NCBI GenBank assembly: GCA_034679985.1
Contig: JAXITR010000051.1
Span: forward strand, 1-11,500
Direction of reading: 5' to 3'
Length of the DNA: 11,500 nt
From: CAMDTE01 sp034679985
GTDB taxonomy: Bacteria > Bacteroidota > Bacteroidia > Flavobacteriales > Schleiferiaceae
Shown: one piece after another, positions 1-6,025 of the stretch
How positions within the stretch are numbered: position 1 is the stretch's first letter
Layout: each line of letters begins with the position of its first letter
Program-made: the position numbers and the translations under genes
Notes under the pieces: generated by a model
Database searches by the model: none
What the model saw: only the letters and a program-made list of their open reading frames with translations
Told to the model about the DNA's origin: nothing

Positions 1-661
1 GCCCCAAAGGATTTTCACTCCAATAACCCATAAGCGATTGACCGTCGGGTACCACAGCGGGATAAAGCAAAATCACCGTCCAGACCACCGCCGCCAAAAG
101 AAATAAGGTTTGCAACGTGTCGGTCCAAACGATGGTTTTGATTCCGCCTTTGTAGGTGTACACCCAAATGAGTAAAAGCGTCACCGCAGTAGTGGCCCAA
201 AACGGCCAACCGATGGAGTCAAAAACGGATTTTTGCAACACCAGTGCCACCAAAAACAACCGGAAGGCAGACCCCACCATTCGGCTGACCAGGAAGAGCC
301 ACGCACCCGTTTTGTAGGCACTTCGTCCAAAGCGTTCCTCCAAATAACTGTAGATGGTGATGCGCTGAACGCGGTAATAGACGGGCAGCAAGCCATACGC
401 CACCACCATATAGCCTACAAAATAGCCCAAGACCATTTGCAAATAACTCAATGCGGTAGTGCCGACGCTGCCTGGAATCGAGACAAAAGTCACGCCACTT
501 AGCGATGCTCCAATCATTCCAAAACTGACCACATACCACGGAGATTGCCGGTTTCCGGTAAAAAAAGCAGTGTTCGTGGAGGTTTTGGTTGTCCAACCCG
601 CAACAAAAATGAGGAGGCCAAAATACGCGGCCATCAACCCAGCAATCCAATGTGGTTCCAT
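1..661 (-). CDS. Sodium:solute symporter family protein (partial, N-terminal 220 residues)
   Basis: This is the start of a sodium/solute symporter (SSS family), an inner-membrane carrier that uses the sodium gradient to import a small solute; the substrate cannot be told. Reading the minus strand from the ATG at 661 gives 220 codons with no stop, so the gene runs off the left edge. At least five hydrophobic helices are visible (about residues 5-23, 41-62, 71-95, 118-142, 153-170 and 183-200). Family hallmarks are GASLSGVTFVS (51-61) near the sodium site, YLEERFG (106-112), and GGIKTIVWTDTLQ (172-184), which is close to the SSS signature. Other minus-strand reading frames over this DNA are open but do not give a membrane protein. 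The start is divergent from recR, 29 bp away, and a minus-strand -7-like box lies just upstream. The family assignment is firm. Confidence 0.93.
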   Translation of the reverse strand, partial: MEPHWIAGLMAAYFGLLIFVAGWTTKTSTNTAFFTGNRQSPWYVVSFGMIGASLSGVTFVSIPGSVGTTALSYLQMVLGYFVGYMVVAYGLLPVYYRVQRITIYSYLEERFGRSAYKTGAWLFLVSRMVGSAFRLFLVALVLQKSVFDSIGWPFWATTAVTLLLIWVYTYKGGIKTIVWTDTLQTLFLLAAVVWTVILLYPAVVPDGQSLMGYWSENPLG

Positions 662-665
662 CCTG

Positions 666-673
666 CAAAGATT
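666..673 (-). promoter_or_regulatory. Candidate -7 promoter element for the sodium:solute symporter
   Basis: On the minus strand this reads AATCTTTG, five of the six fixed positions of the Bacteroidota -7 consensus TAnnTTTG. It ends only 4 bases before the symporter ATG, so transcription would begin at or very near the start codon. I found no convincing TTG -33 element at normal spacing, so this is a weak call. Confidence 0.4.
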
Positions 674-675
674 CC

Positions 676-683
676 TATTTTTG
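676..683 (+). promoter_or_regulatory. Candidate -7 promoter element for recR
   Basis: TATTTTTG is an exact match to the Bacteroidota -7 consensus TAnnTTTG. It ends 7 bases before the recR ATG at 691, which predicts a leaderless or nearly leaderless mRNA. There is no clear TTG -33 box 17-23 bases upstream. It lies two bases from the opposing -7-like box of the symporter. Confidence 0.5.
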
Positions 684-690
684 GGGTTCC

Positions 691-1308
691 ATGGAAATCC
701 CCTCCCAACCTTTTGAGCGTGCCGTTGCCGAATTGGCCAAATTGCCCGGTTTGGGGCGTCGTTCTGCCTTGCGCATGGCCCTGCACCTTCACCGCAGAGG
801 GGCCGCCCCCACGCTGCTGTTGGCGGAAGCGCTGCGCGGTTTGGCGGAAGATGTTCACCTGTGTGCCCAATGCCACAGCTTAGCAGAGGCAAACATCTGC
901 GCCATCTGCGCCAACCCGGTTCGGAATAACGGACAAATTTGTGTGGTGGAAGACCTTCGGGATGTATTGGCTTTGGAAAATACCCAAGCTTTCAACGGGC
1001 GCTACCACGTATTGGGCGGTCTGATCAGCCCCATGGACGGAATAGGACCCAACGACCTGAATACAACCTCCTTGCTGGATCGCGCTCAGGAAGCTTCTGA
1101 GGTAGTTTTTGCCTTGAGTGCCACTATGGAGGGAGACACCACCGCGTATTATTTATTTAAAAAATTAGAGCCTTTAGGCGTCAAAATCACGGCAATAGCC
1201 CGCGGACTTCCCATGGGTGACGCTTTGGAATACGCTGACGAAATGACTTTGAGCCGTTCGTTGGACCAGCGAGTTCCCTACGAACAAACCCTGAAAAACC
1301 GCGGATGA
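691..1308 (+). CDS. recR: Recombination mediator protein RecR
   Basis: RecR acts in the cytoplasm with RecO (and RecF where present) to load RecA onto SSB-coated single-stranded DNA during gap and break repair. The 205-residue product is close to the usual length of about 200. In order it shows an N-terminal helix-hairpin-helix (LAKLPGLGRRSALRMALHL, about 15-33), a four-cysteine zinc finger (C58, C61, C70, C73) and a Toprim domain beginning at ICVVEDLRDVLALE (from residue 83), with the conserved GDTTAYYL and the C-terminal ARGLPMGDALEYAD segment. I chose the ATG at 691 because the product then begins as RecR proteins do; an in-frame ATG at 652 would overlap the divergent symporter start and lies upstream of the -7 box. 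The stop overlaps the next gene's start (ATGA), so the glycosyltransferase is probably translationally coupled. Confidence 0.97.
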   Translation: MEIPSQPFERAVAELAKLPGLGRRSALRMALHLHRRGAAPTLLLAEALRGLAEDVHLCAQCHSLAEANICAICANPVRNNGQICVVEDLRDVLALENTQAFNGRYHVLGGLISPMDGIGPNDLNTTSLLDRAQEASEVVFALSATMEGDTTAYYLFKKLEPLGVKITAIARGLPMGDALEYADEMTLSRSLDQRVPYEQTLKNRG

Positions 1309-3188
1309 GCGCTCCCTTGCCGTCCGTTACCGTGGTGGTGGTGTCCTACAACGCCAAGGCGTGGTTGGACCAAACCCTGAAGGCCGCCCTGCGGTCCTTA
1401 GAAGGTCTCAACGGTGAACTGTGGGTGGTGGACAACGCCTCCCCGGACGGAAGTGCTGAGTGGGTACAAACGCATTTTCCCACGGTTAGGTGCATTTCCA
1501 ACGACCACAACCCGGGTTTTGGCACCGCCAACAACCAGGTGCTGCATCACCTCACCACCGATACGGCTTTGGTGTTGAATCCAGACACCCTGTTGACGCC
1601 TGAAAATTTGCGAACTGCACTGAAGTGGATGCAGTCGGACCCCACCATTGGGTCGCTGGGATGCCGCATGATCGACGGTTCGGGTTCGTTTTTGCCCGAA
1701 AGCAAACGCGGTCTTCCCACCCCCGTAGTAGCCTTGGCCAAATTAACGGGCTTGCATCGGTTGTTTCCCCGCCACTCGGTCTTAGGCCGGTACTACTGGA
1801 ATTTTCTTCGCCCGGAAGAAAACGGACCGGTGGAGATCCACTGCGGTGCCTACATGCTGGTGCGTAAAGAGGCCGTCGAAGCGACCGGCGGTTTTGACGA
1901 ATCGTTCTTCATGTACGGGGAAGACATTGACTGGTCGTACCGGATGCTTCAAGCCGGATACACCAACGTTTATTTGGGGTCCGAACCGATGGTGCACTTC
2001 AAAGGTGAATCCACCAAAAAAGGCAGCCTCAACTACGTTCGGGTTTTTTACGAGGCCATGGTGGTCTTTGCCAAAAAACACTTTGCTCCCCAAGCGGCCG
2101 TTGGATTTGAGGCACTCATTGGTACCGGCGTTTTTGCGCGGGCCGTGTTGTCCGTGGCCAAACGTGCAGCACACCGGTGGCGTTGGCCGTTGCTGGATGC
2201 CTGCGCCACCTGGCTGGCTCTGGCGGGCTGGACGCGCTACTGGGAACAAAACCACCGCTACATCCAAGGCGGTTCGTATCCGGATTCGTACTGGTATTTT
2301 TTTGCGCCGGCCTTGGTATTGGTTTCGATCGCCACACGAGCTGCCGTGGATGGCTACCGACGACCCAGCCGCATCACACCCCTGGTAACCGGTTTGTTTT
2401 TGGGGCTTGGGGTGGCACTCGCCGGCTACGCCCTCCTGCCGGAGGACCTTCGTTTTTCGCGTGCTTTGGTGGTGTTGGGCACCGCTTCCTCCGCCCTTTT
2501 GGCCTTGTTCTTCCGTACCGTGGCGAGTTTGTTGGGCTGGGGTGGCATCAATTGGATTCAATTGCAGCAAAGGCGGATTGTGCACGTTCGCGATCTTGCG
2601 GCTGCCCAGCAAAGCACAGAACCCTTCAAAATCGCTCACGGCCCCATCCCGCAGGCCCAATGGACGGTGGGGATGAACGAACTTCCGGACGCTGTGGCGG
2701 CTTTGGGCATTACCGAAATCCAGTTTTATCCCGACGAATTGGATTTGACGCAAGTGGTTCGCTTTATGGCCAATCACCCCTATAAAAGCTACCGCTTTGC
2801 GTATCCAGACCGCGGTTGGGTGCTTGCTTCGGACTCCAAAGATCTTCAGGGCGTGCAAACCGATGAGTCCGCAATGGGTTTGTTGGACCCCGCGAATCAG
2901 CGCCGGAAACGTCAATTCGACGGGGCGGTAGCTTTGATCTTGTTGCCCTTTTGGCCGCTCCTTTGGCTGCACCCCAACACCCGGCCTGCCGCACGGGGAT
3001 GGCTCGGCGTTGTCTGGGGGAGGAAATCTTGGGTTGGCTCCATGGACGCGGTGTTCCGAGCGTATCCCCAACAAGCCGAATCGTCGACTTCCTTGCCCGA
3101 TTCCCCAGAAGAAGTCTACCAAAAACACTGGGATATTCAAGTGGATCTCGCAATCCTGTTGCGCGCCTTGCGTGGGAAACGCGGTTGA
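1305..3188 (+). CDS. GT2 family glycosyltransferase fused to a degenerate polyprenyl glycosylphosphotransferase-like membrane region
   Basis: The N-terminal third is a rhamnosyltransferase-like GT-A family 2 glycosyltransferase, which adds a sugar from a nucleotide-sugar donor, presumably to a lipid-linked surface glycan on the cytoplasmic face of the membrane. Visible motifs are VVVVSYNAKAWL (10-21), VVDNASPDGS (41-50), NPGFGTANN (69-77), the metal-binding NPD (92-94), CGAYMLVRKE (180-189) and the ED..W motif (206-210). The rest (about 290-627) is unusual. It has four hydrophobic segments (about 295-312, 329-345, 357-378, 387-411), with RFSR just before the last, then a soluble alpha/beta stretch (about 415-525). 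After that come NQRRKRQFDGAVALILLPFW (531-550) and a short tail ending Y...W...DLAILLRAL (605-622). These resemble both ends of exopolysaccharide polyprenyl glycosylphosphotransferases, without the catalytic core. It overlaps recR by ATGA. Acceptor and donor are unknown. Confidence 0.9.
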   Translation: MSAPLPSVTVVVVSYNAKAWLDQTLKAALRSLEGLNGELWVVDNASPDGSAEWVQTHFPTVRCISNDHNPGFGTANNQVLHHLTTDTALVLNPDTLLTPENLRTALKWMQSDPTIGSLGCRMIDGSGSFLPESKRGLPTPVVALAKLTGLHRLFPRHSVLGRYYWNFLRPEENGPVEIHCGAYMLVRKEAVEATGGFDESFFMYGEDIDWSYRMLQAGYTNVYLGSEPMVHFKGESTKKGSLNYVRVFYEAMVVFAKKHFAPQAAVGFEALIGTGVFARAVLSVAKRAAHRWRWPLLDACATWLALAGWTRYWEQNHRYIQGGSYPDSYWYFFAPALVLVSIATRAAVDGYRRPSRITPLVTGLFLGLGVALAGYALLPEDLRFSRALVVLGTASSALLALFFRTVASLLGWGGINWIQLQQRRIVHVRDLAAAQQSTEPFKIAHGPIPQAQWTVGMNELPDAVAALGITEIQFYPDELDLTQVVRFMANHPYKSYRFAYPDRGWVLASDSKDLQGVQTDESAMGLLDPANQRRKRQFDGAVALILLPFWPLLWLHPNTRPAARGWLGVVWGRKSWVGSMDAVFRAYPQQAESSTSLPDSPEEVYQKHWDIQVDLAILLRALRGKRG

Positions 3189-3201
3189 TTGCGTACCTTT
3201 G
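3168..3201 (+). promoter_or_regulatory. Candidate promoter of the E2-exonuclease-FAH operon
   Basis: TACCTTTG at 3194-3201 matches the Bacteroidota -7 consensus TAnnTTTG exactly. A TTG at 3168-3170 lies 23 bases upstream, at the wide end of the -33 spacing known for this phylum. The element overlaps the end of the glycosyltransferase gene and precedes the E2 ATG by 18 bases, so the leader would be very short. No terminator separates the glycosyltransferase from E2, so read-through from recR is also possible. Confidence 0.5.
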
Positions 3202-3219
3202 CGCCACAACCCTTGACCC

Positions 3220-4569
3220 ATGGCTCAGTACGAATTGCTCTTGCCCAAGATGGGCGAATCCGTTGCCGAAGCAACCATTACCCAATGGCTGAAACAACCC
3301 GGTGACTCCATCGCCATGGACGAATCCGTCCTGACCATCGCTACCGACAAAGTTGACTCCGATGTTCCGTCGCCGGTGGCCGGAACCTTGGTGAAGTGGT
3401 TGTACGAGGTGAACGACGTGGTTCAAGTGGGCCAAGCCCTGGCACTCGTAGAAACGGAATCAGGCACTGCCGCCGCCGTTCCTGCCGCTGCCGTTGCCCC
3501 CCAAGCTTCCGCATCAACCCCTGCAGCACCCGCCGCTACTTCAAACGCCCCGGAAGCCGTTCCCTTCGTTCCCGCCGTGGATGCCTTACCCGTAGGCCGA
3601 ACTTCGTCCGGCCGTTTCTACTCGCCTTTGGTACGCAGCATTGCCGCTAAAGAAGGATTGGGCGCCGCAGAATTGGATCAAATTCCCGGAAGCGGCGCAG
3701 ACGGTCGCTTGAACAAAGCAGACCTCCTGGCCTACTTGGCGAACCGCGGTTCTGCACCAGCCCCTGCTGCCTCTGTTCCTTCCGCTCCTGCCGTTTCTGC
3801 CCCTGCGGCAGCTCCTGCTGCCAGTTCGGCCCCAAAAACATCCACTTACAGCCCGCAAGAAGGCGACGAAATCATCGAAATGGACCGTATGCGCAAGCTC
3901 ATTGCGGACCACATGGTGATGAGCAAGTCCACCTCCCCCCACGTCACCAGTTTCGTGGAAGCCGACGTCACCAACTTGGTTCGCTGGCGGGACAAAGTGA
4001 AGCACGCGTTTGAAAAGCGCGAGGGCGAAAAAATCACCTTCACCCCCATCTTCATCGAAGCGGTTGCGCGGGCCATCAAGGATTTCCCCATGATCAACAT
4101 CAGCATCGACGGGGATAAAATTTACCGCCACAAGAACATCAACATCGGTATGGCAACCGCCCTCCCCACCGGAAACCTCATCGTTCCGGTCATCAAGAAC
4201 GCGGATCAACTCAATTTGGGCGGCATCACCAAACAGGTCAACGCCTTGGCCAACCGCGCCCGCACCAACCAATTGAAGCCGGACGACATCCAAGGAGGTA
4301 CCTACACCCTGACCAACGTCGGCAGCTTTGGGAACGTCATGGGTACGCCCATCATCAACCAGCCCCAGGTAGCCATCTTGGCCGTCGGCGCCATCCGCAA
4401 AATGCCAGCCGTCGTGGAAACCCCTGAGGGCGATATGATTGCCATCCGCCACAAAATCTTCCTCTCCCATTCCTACGACCACCGCGTGGTGGACGGTGCC
4501 TTGGGCGGAATGTTTGTACGTCGCGTGGCGGACTACTTGGAAGCGTGGGACGTGAACCGCGGCATTTAA
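3220..4569 (+). CDS. 2-oxo acid dehydrogenase E2 component (dihydrolipoyl acyltransferase), branched-chain type
   Basis: This is the acyltransferase core of a 2-oxo acid dehydrogenase complex. It carries an acyl group from E1 on a swinging lipoyl arm and transfers it to CoA. The 449 residues contain one lipoyl domain (about 3-77) with the lipoylated lysine at K44 in ATDKVDSD, then an Ala/Pro-rich linker. An E1/E3-binding domain (133-175, FYSPLVRSIAAKEGLGAAELD) follows, then a second Ala/Pro linker and the catalytic domain (217-449). The catalytic HRVVDGALGG has H421 and D425. The KMGESVAEATI start and TDKVDS lipoyl motif resemble the branched-chain E2 group of Bacteroidota rather than pyruvate (TDKAT) or 2-oxoglutarate (SDKAT) E2s; that substrate call is an inference. 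No E1 or E3 gene is next to it. The ATG at 3220 has no Shine-Dalgarno sequence. It heads an operon with the exonuclease one base downstream. Confidence 0.94.
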   Translation: MAQYELLLPKMGESVAEATITQWLKQPGDSIAMDESVLTIATDKVDSDVPSPVAGTLVKWLYEVNDVVQVGQALALVETESGTAAAVPAAAVAPQASASTPAAPAATSNAPEAVPFVPAVDALPVGRTSSGRFYSPLVRSIAAKEGLGAAELDQIPGSGADGRLNKADLLAYLANRGSAPAPAASVPSAPAVSAPAAAPAASSAPKTSTYSPQEGDEIIEMDRMRKLIADHMVMSKSTSPHVTSFVEADVTNLVRWRDKVKHAFEKREGEKITFTPIFIEAVARAIKDFPMINISIDGDKIYRHKNINIGMATALPTGNLIVPVIKNADQLNLGGITKQVNALANRARTNQLKPDDIQGGTYTLTNVGSFGNVMGTPIINQPQVAILAVGAIRKMPAVVETPEGDMIAIRHKIFLSHSYDHRVVDGALGGMFVRRVADYLEAWDVNRGI

Positions 4570-4570
4570 C

Positions 4571-5338
4571 GTGGCTGTTCTGCGCCTGGAGCGCCCCCTC
4601 TGTATTTTTGACCTAGAAACCACCGGCATACAAGTGGTGCACGACCGCATTGTGGAGTTGTGCATCGTGAAGGTCATGCCGGACAACGAGCGCCGCTCCA
4701 AGGTTTGGCGGGTCAACCCCGGCCGCCCCATTCCCGCCGGAGCCTCCGCTGTTCACGGCATCACGGACGAAATGGTGGCCGACTGCCCTCCCTTTGCGGA
4801 CATCGCCAAAGAAGTTGGCGAGTACCTGGAAGGTTGCGATTTAGCTGGATTCAATTCCAATAAATTCGACATACCCCTGTTGGCGGAGGAAATGCTTCGT
4901 GCCAACGTTGATTTTGATTTTCAAGGCCGACTGGCCATTGACGTACAAAACATTTTTCACCGTTTGGAAGAGCGAACGCTCAGCGCCGCGTACAAGTTTT
5001 ACTGCGGAAAACCGTTGGAAAATGCCCACACGGCAGAGGCAGACGTTTTGGCAACCTTGGAAGTGTTGGAAGCACAATTGGACCGCTACCCGGAGCAGTT
5101 GGAAAACGACGTGCGCTTTCTGGCAGAGTTCAGCAACCGCCAGAAAGTGGTGGACTTCGCCGGCTTCATTGCGTTTGACGCCGAGGGCCAAGAGGTATTC
5201 ACCTTTGGCAAGCACAAAGGCCGTCGCGTGCGTGAAATCCTGCTGAACGACAACGGTTACTACAGTTGGGTTATGAACGCAGACTTCCCCTTGTACACCA
5301 AAAAAGCACTGGCACTCATTCGCCAATCCATGCGATGA
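4571..5338 (+). CDS. DEDDh 3'-5' exonuclease (DnaQ/epsilon-like) with ExoX-like C-terminal domain
   Basis: This is a DnaQ-fold 3'-5' exonuclease likely to trim DNA or RNA 3' ends with two metal ions; the cellular substrate is unknown. The 255 residues show Exo I FDLETTG (D14, E16), the HGITDEMV segment (62-69), Exo II GFNSNKFDIPLL (D100) and Exo III HTAEAD (H153, D158), so all DEDDh catalytic residues are present. The C-terminal part has FGKHKG (212-217) and Y-Y-S-W (230-233), resembling the small domain found at the end of exonuclease X. It lacks polymerase and polymerase-binding parts, so I do not call it dnaQ. The start must be GTG at 4571: an in-frame stop lies at 4553-4555, no other start codon occurs between, and the next ATG would remove Exo I. 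It begins one base after the E2 stop and its own stop overlaps the FAH gene's ATG, so the three genes look co-translated. Confidence 0.92.
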   Translation: MAVLRLERPLCIFDLETTGIQVVHDRIVELCIVKVMPDNERRSKVWRVNPGRPIPAGASAVHGITDEMVADCPPFADIAKEVGEYLEGCDLAGFNSNKFDIPLLAEEMLRANVDFDFQGRLAIDVQNIFHRLEERTLSAAYKFYCGKPLENAHTAEADVLATLEVLEAQLDRYPEQLENDVRFLAEFSNRQKVVDFAGFIAFDAEGQEVFTFGKHKGRRVREILLNDNGYYSWVMNADFPLYTKKALALIRQSMR

Positions 5339-5943
5339 AAATTCTGTGCATCGGACGTAATTACGCGGCTCATGCGGCAGAATTGGGCAACGCCGTCCCG
5401 GAGGAACCCGTCGTCTTTTGCAAACCAGACTCTGCCCTTTTGGGTAGAAACCTCCCCTTTGTTGTTCCATCGTTCAGTCAAGACATCCACCACGAGTTGG
5501 AGGTTGTTTTGCGTATAGGAAAAGTAGGAAAACACATCGAACCGCGTTTTGCCCACAAGTACATTGACGCCGTGACCGTCGGATTGGACTTTACGGCACG
5601 TGACCTTCAGTCGGAACTGAAAAGTAAGGGACTACCGTGGGAAAAAGCCAAGGGATTCGACGGAAGTGCCGTGGTTGGCGCCTGGAAATCACCGGACGTT
5701 TTGAACGGTTCCGACCTTGTATTTTCCTTGCTCAAAAACGGCCAGACCGTACAGACCGGTGTGGTGCGCGATATGATTCATTCGCCGGAACAAATCATTG
5801 CGCACTTGAGTCGGTATTTTACCCTGAAAACTGGGGATTTGATCTTCACGGGTACTCCGGCTGGCGTTGGACCCGTGGAGCCCGGCGATCACCTGGAAGG
5901 TTTTTTGGCCAACGACCGCGTTTTCTCGGTGAACGTGCGCTAA
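5335..5943 (+). CDS. Fumarylacetoacetate hydrolase family protein, FAHD1-like (acylpyruvate hydrolase / oxaloacetate-processing)
   Basis: This is a small cytoplasmic enzyme of the FAH superfamily, 202 residues, the single-domain size of FAHD1-type proteins. Members of this group hydrolyse acylpyruvates or decarboxylate or tautomerise oxaloacetate with a bound magnesium or manganese ion; which reaction applies here cannot be read from the sequence. Visible motifs are IGRNYAAHAAELGN (6-19), EEPVVFCKPDSAL (23-35), HHELEVVLRIGK (52-63, metal ligands E54 and E56), GLDFTARDLQ (83-92, ligand D85), the GLPWEKAKGFDGSA segment seen in FAHD1, and FTGTPAGVGPVEPGD near the end. The ATG at 5335 overlaps the exonuclease stop (ATGA); a longer in-frame ATG at 5266 lies inside the exonuclease gene and would add residues not expected in the family. 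It is the last gene of the E2-led operon, and a small hairpin follows. Confidence 0.92.
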   Translation: MKILCIGRNYAAHAAELGNAVPEEPVVFCKPDSALLGRNLPFVVPSFSQDIHHELEVVLRIGKVGKHIEPRFAHKYIDAVTVGLDFTARDLQSELKSKGLPWEKAKGFDGSAVVGAWKSPDVLNGSDLVFSLLKNGQTVQTGVVRDMIHSPEQIIAHLSRYFTLKTGDLIFTGTPAGVGPVEPGDHLEGFLANDRVFSVNVR

Positions 5944-5952
5944 AAAGGCGCT

Positions 5953-5969
5953 GAAACGCAACGCGTTTC
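5953..5969. promoter_or_regulatory. Short perfect inverted repeat between the FAH gene and the secreted-protein gene
   Basis: GAAACGC and GCGTTTC form a perfect 7-bp dyad around an AAC loop, ten bases after the FAH stop codon. No T-run follows, so it is at best a weak terminator. It lies where the -33 element of the downstream promoter would be expected, so it could instead be a protein-binding site. Either role is an inference. Confidence 0.4.
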
Positions 5970-5980
5970 TCTAGAAATCT

Positions 5981-5988
5981 TATATTTG
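5981..5988 (+). promoter_or_regulatory. Candidate -7 promoter element of the large secreted-protein gene
   Basis: TATATTTG is an exact match to the Bacteroidota -7 consensus TAnnTTTG. Transcription would start near 5994, giving a leader of about 30 bases to the ATG at 6026 and leaving the upstream in-frame ATG at 5993 at or before the transcript's 5' end. No TTG is seen at the -33 position, which is occupied by the 5953-5969 dyad. Confidence 0.55.
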
Positions 5989-6025
5989 TTGGATGCGGTA
6001 TTCTGCAAAGACGAAACTATATCCC

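Noticed and set aside
219..668. A 149-codon closed frame on the minus strand within the symporter region.
   Set aside because: It is a shifted frame of the real symporter gene. Its translation is not a membrane protein, whereas the frame starting at 661 gives a symporter with family signatures.
652..690. An upstream in-frame ATG for recR at 652.
   Set aside because: It would add 13 residues absent from RecR proteins and would overlap the symporter start codon and the -7-like box.
1782..3221. A 479-codon open frame on the minus strand opposite the glycosyltransferase gene.
   Set aside because: The translation is rich in Arg, Gly, Pro, Gln and His with no recognisable motif, while the opposite strand encodes a clear GT2 enzyme with all its motifs. 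It is an antisense by-product of GC-rich codon usage.
3586..4731. A 381-codon open frame on the minus strand opposite the E2 gene.
   Set aside because: It has low-complexity Val/Gly/Asp/His-rich composition and no family resemblance. The E2 frame is complete with its lipoyl, binding and catalytic motifs.
5266..5334. A longer start for the FAH family gene at 5266.
   Set aside because: It lies within the exonuclease gene and adds residues before the conserved family start; the ATGA overlap at 5335 is the typical coupled arrangement.
5993..6025. An upstream in-frame ATG that would extend the secreted protein by 11 residues.
   Set aside because: It puts a charged extension in front of the signal peptide and lies at or before the predicted transcription start set by TATATTTG at 5981-5988. 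The ATG at 6026 starts a standard signal peptide.
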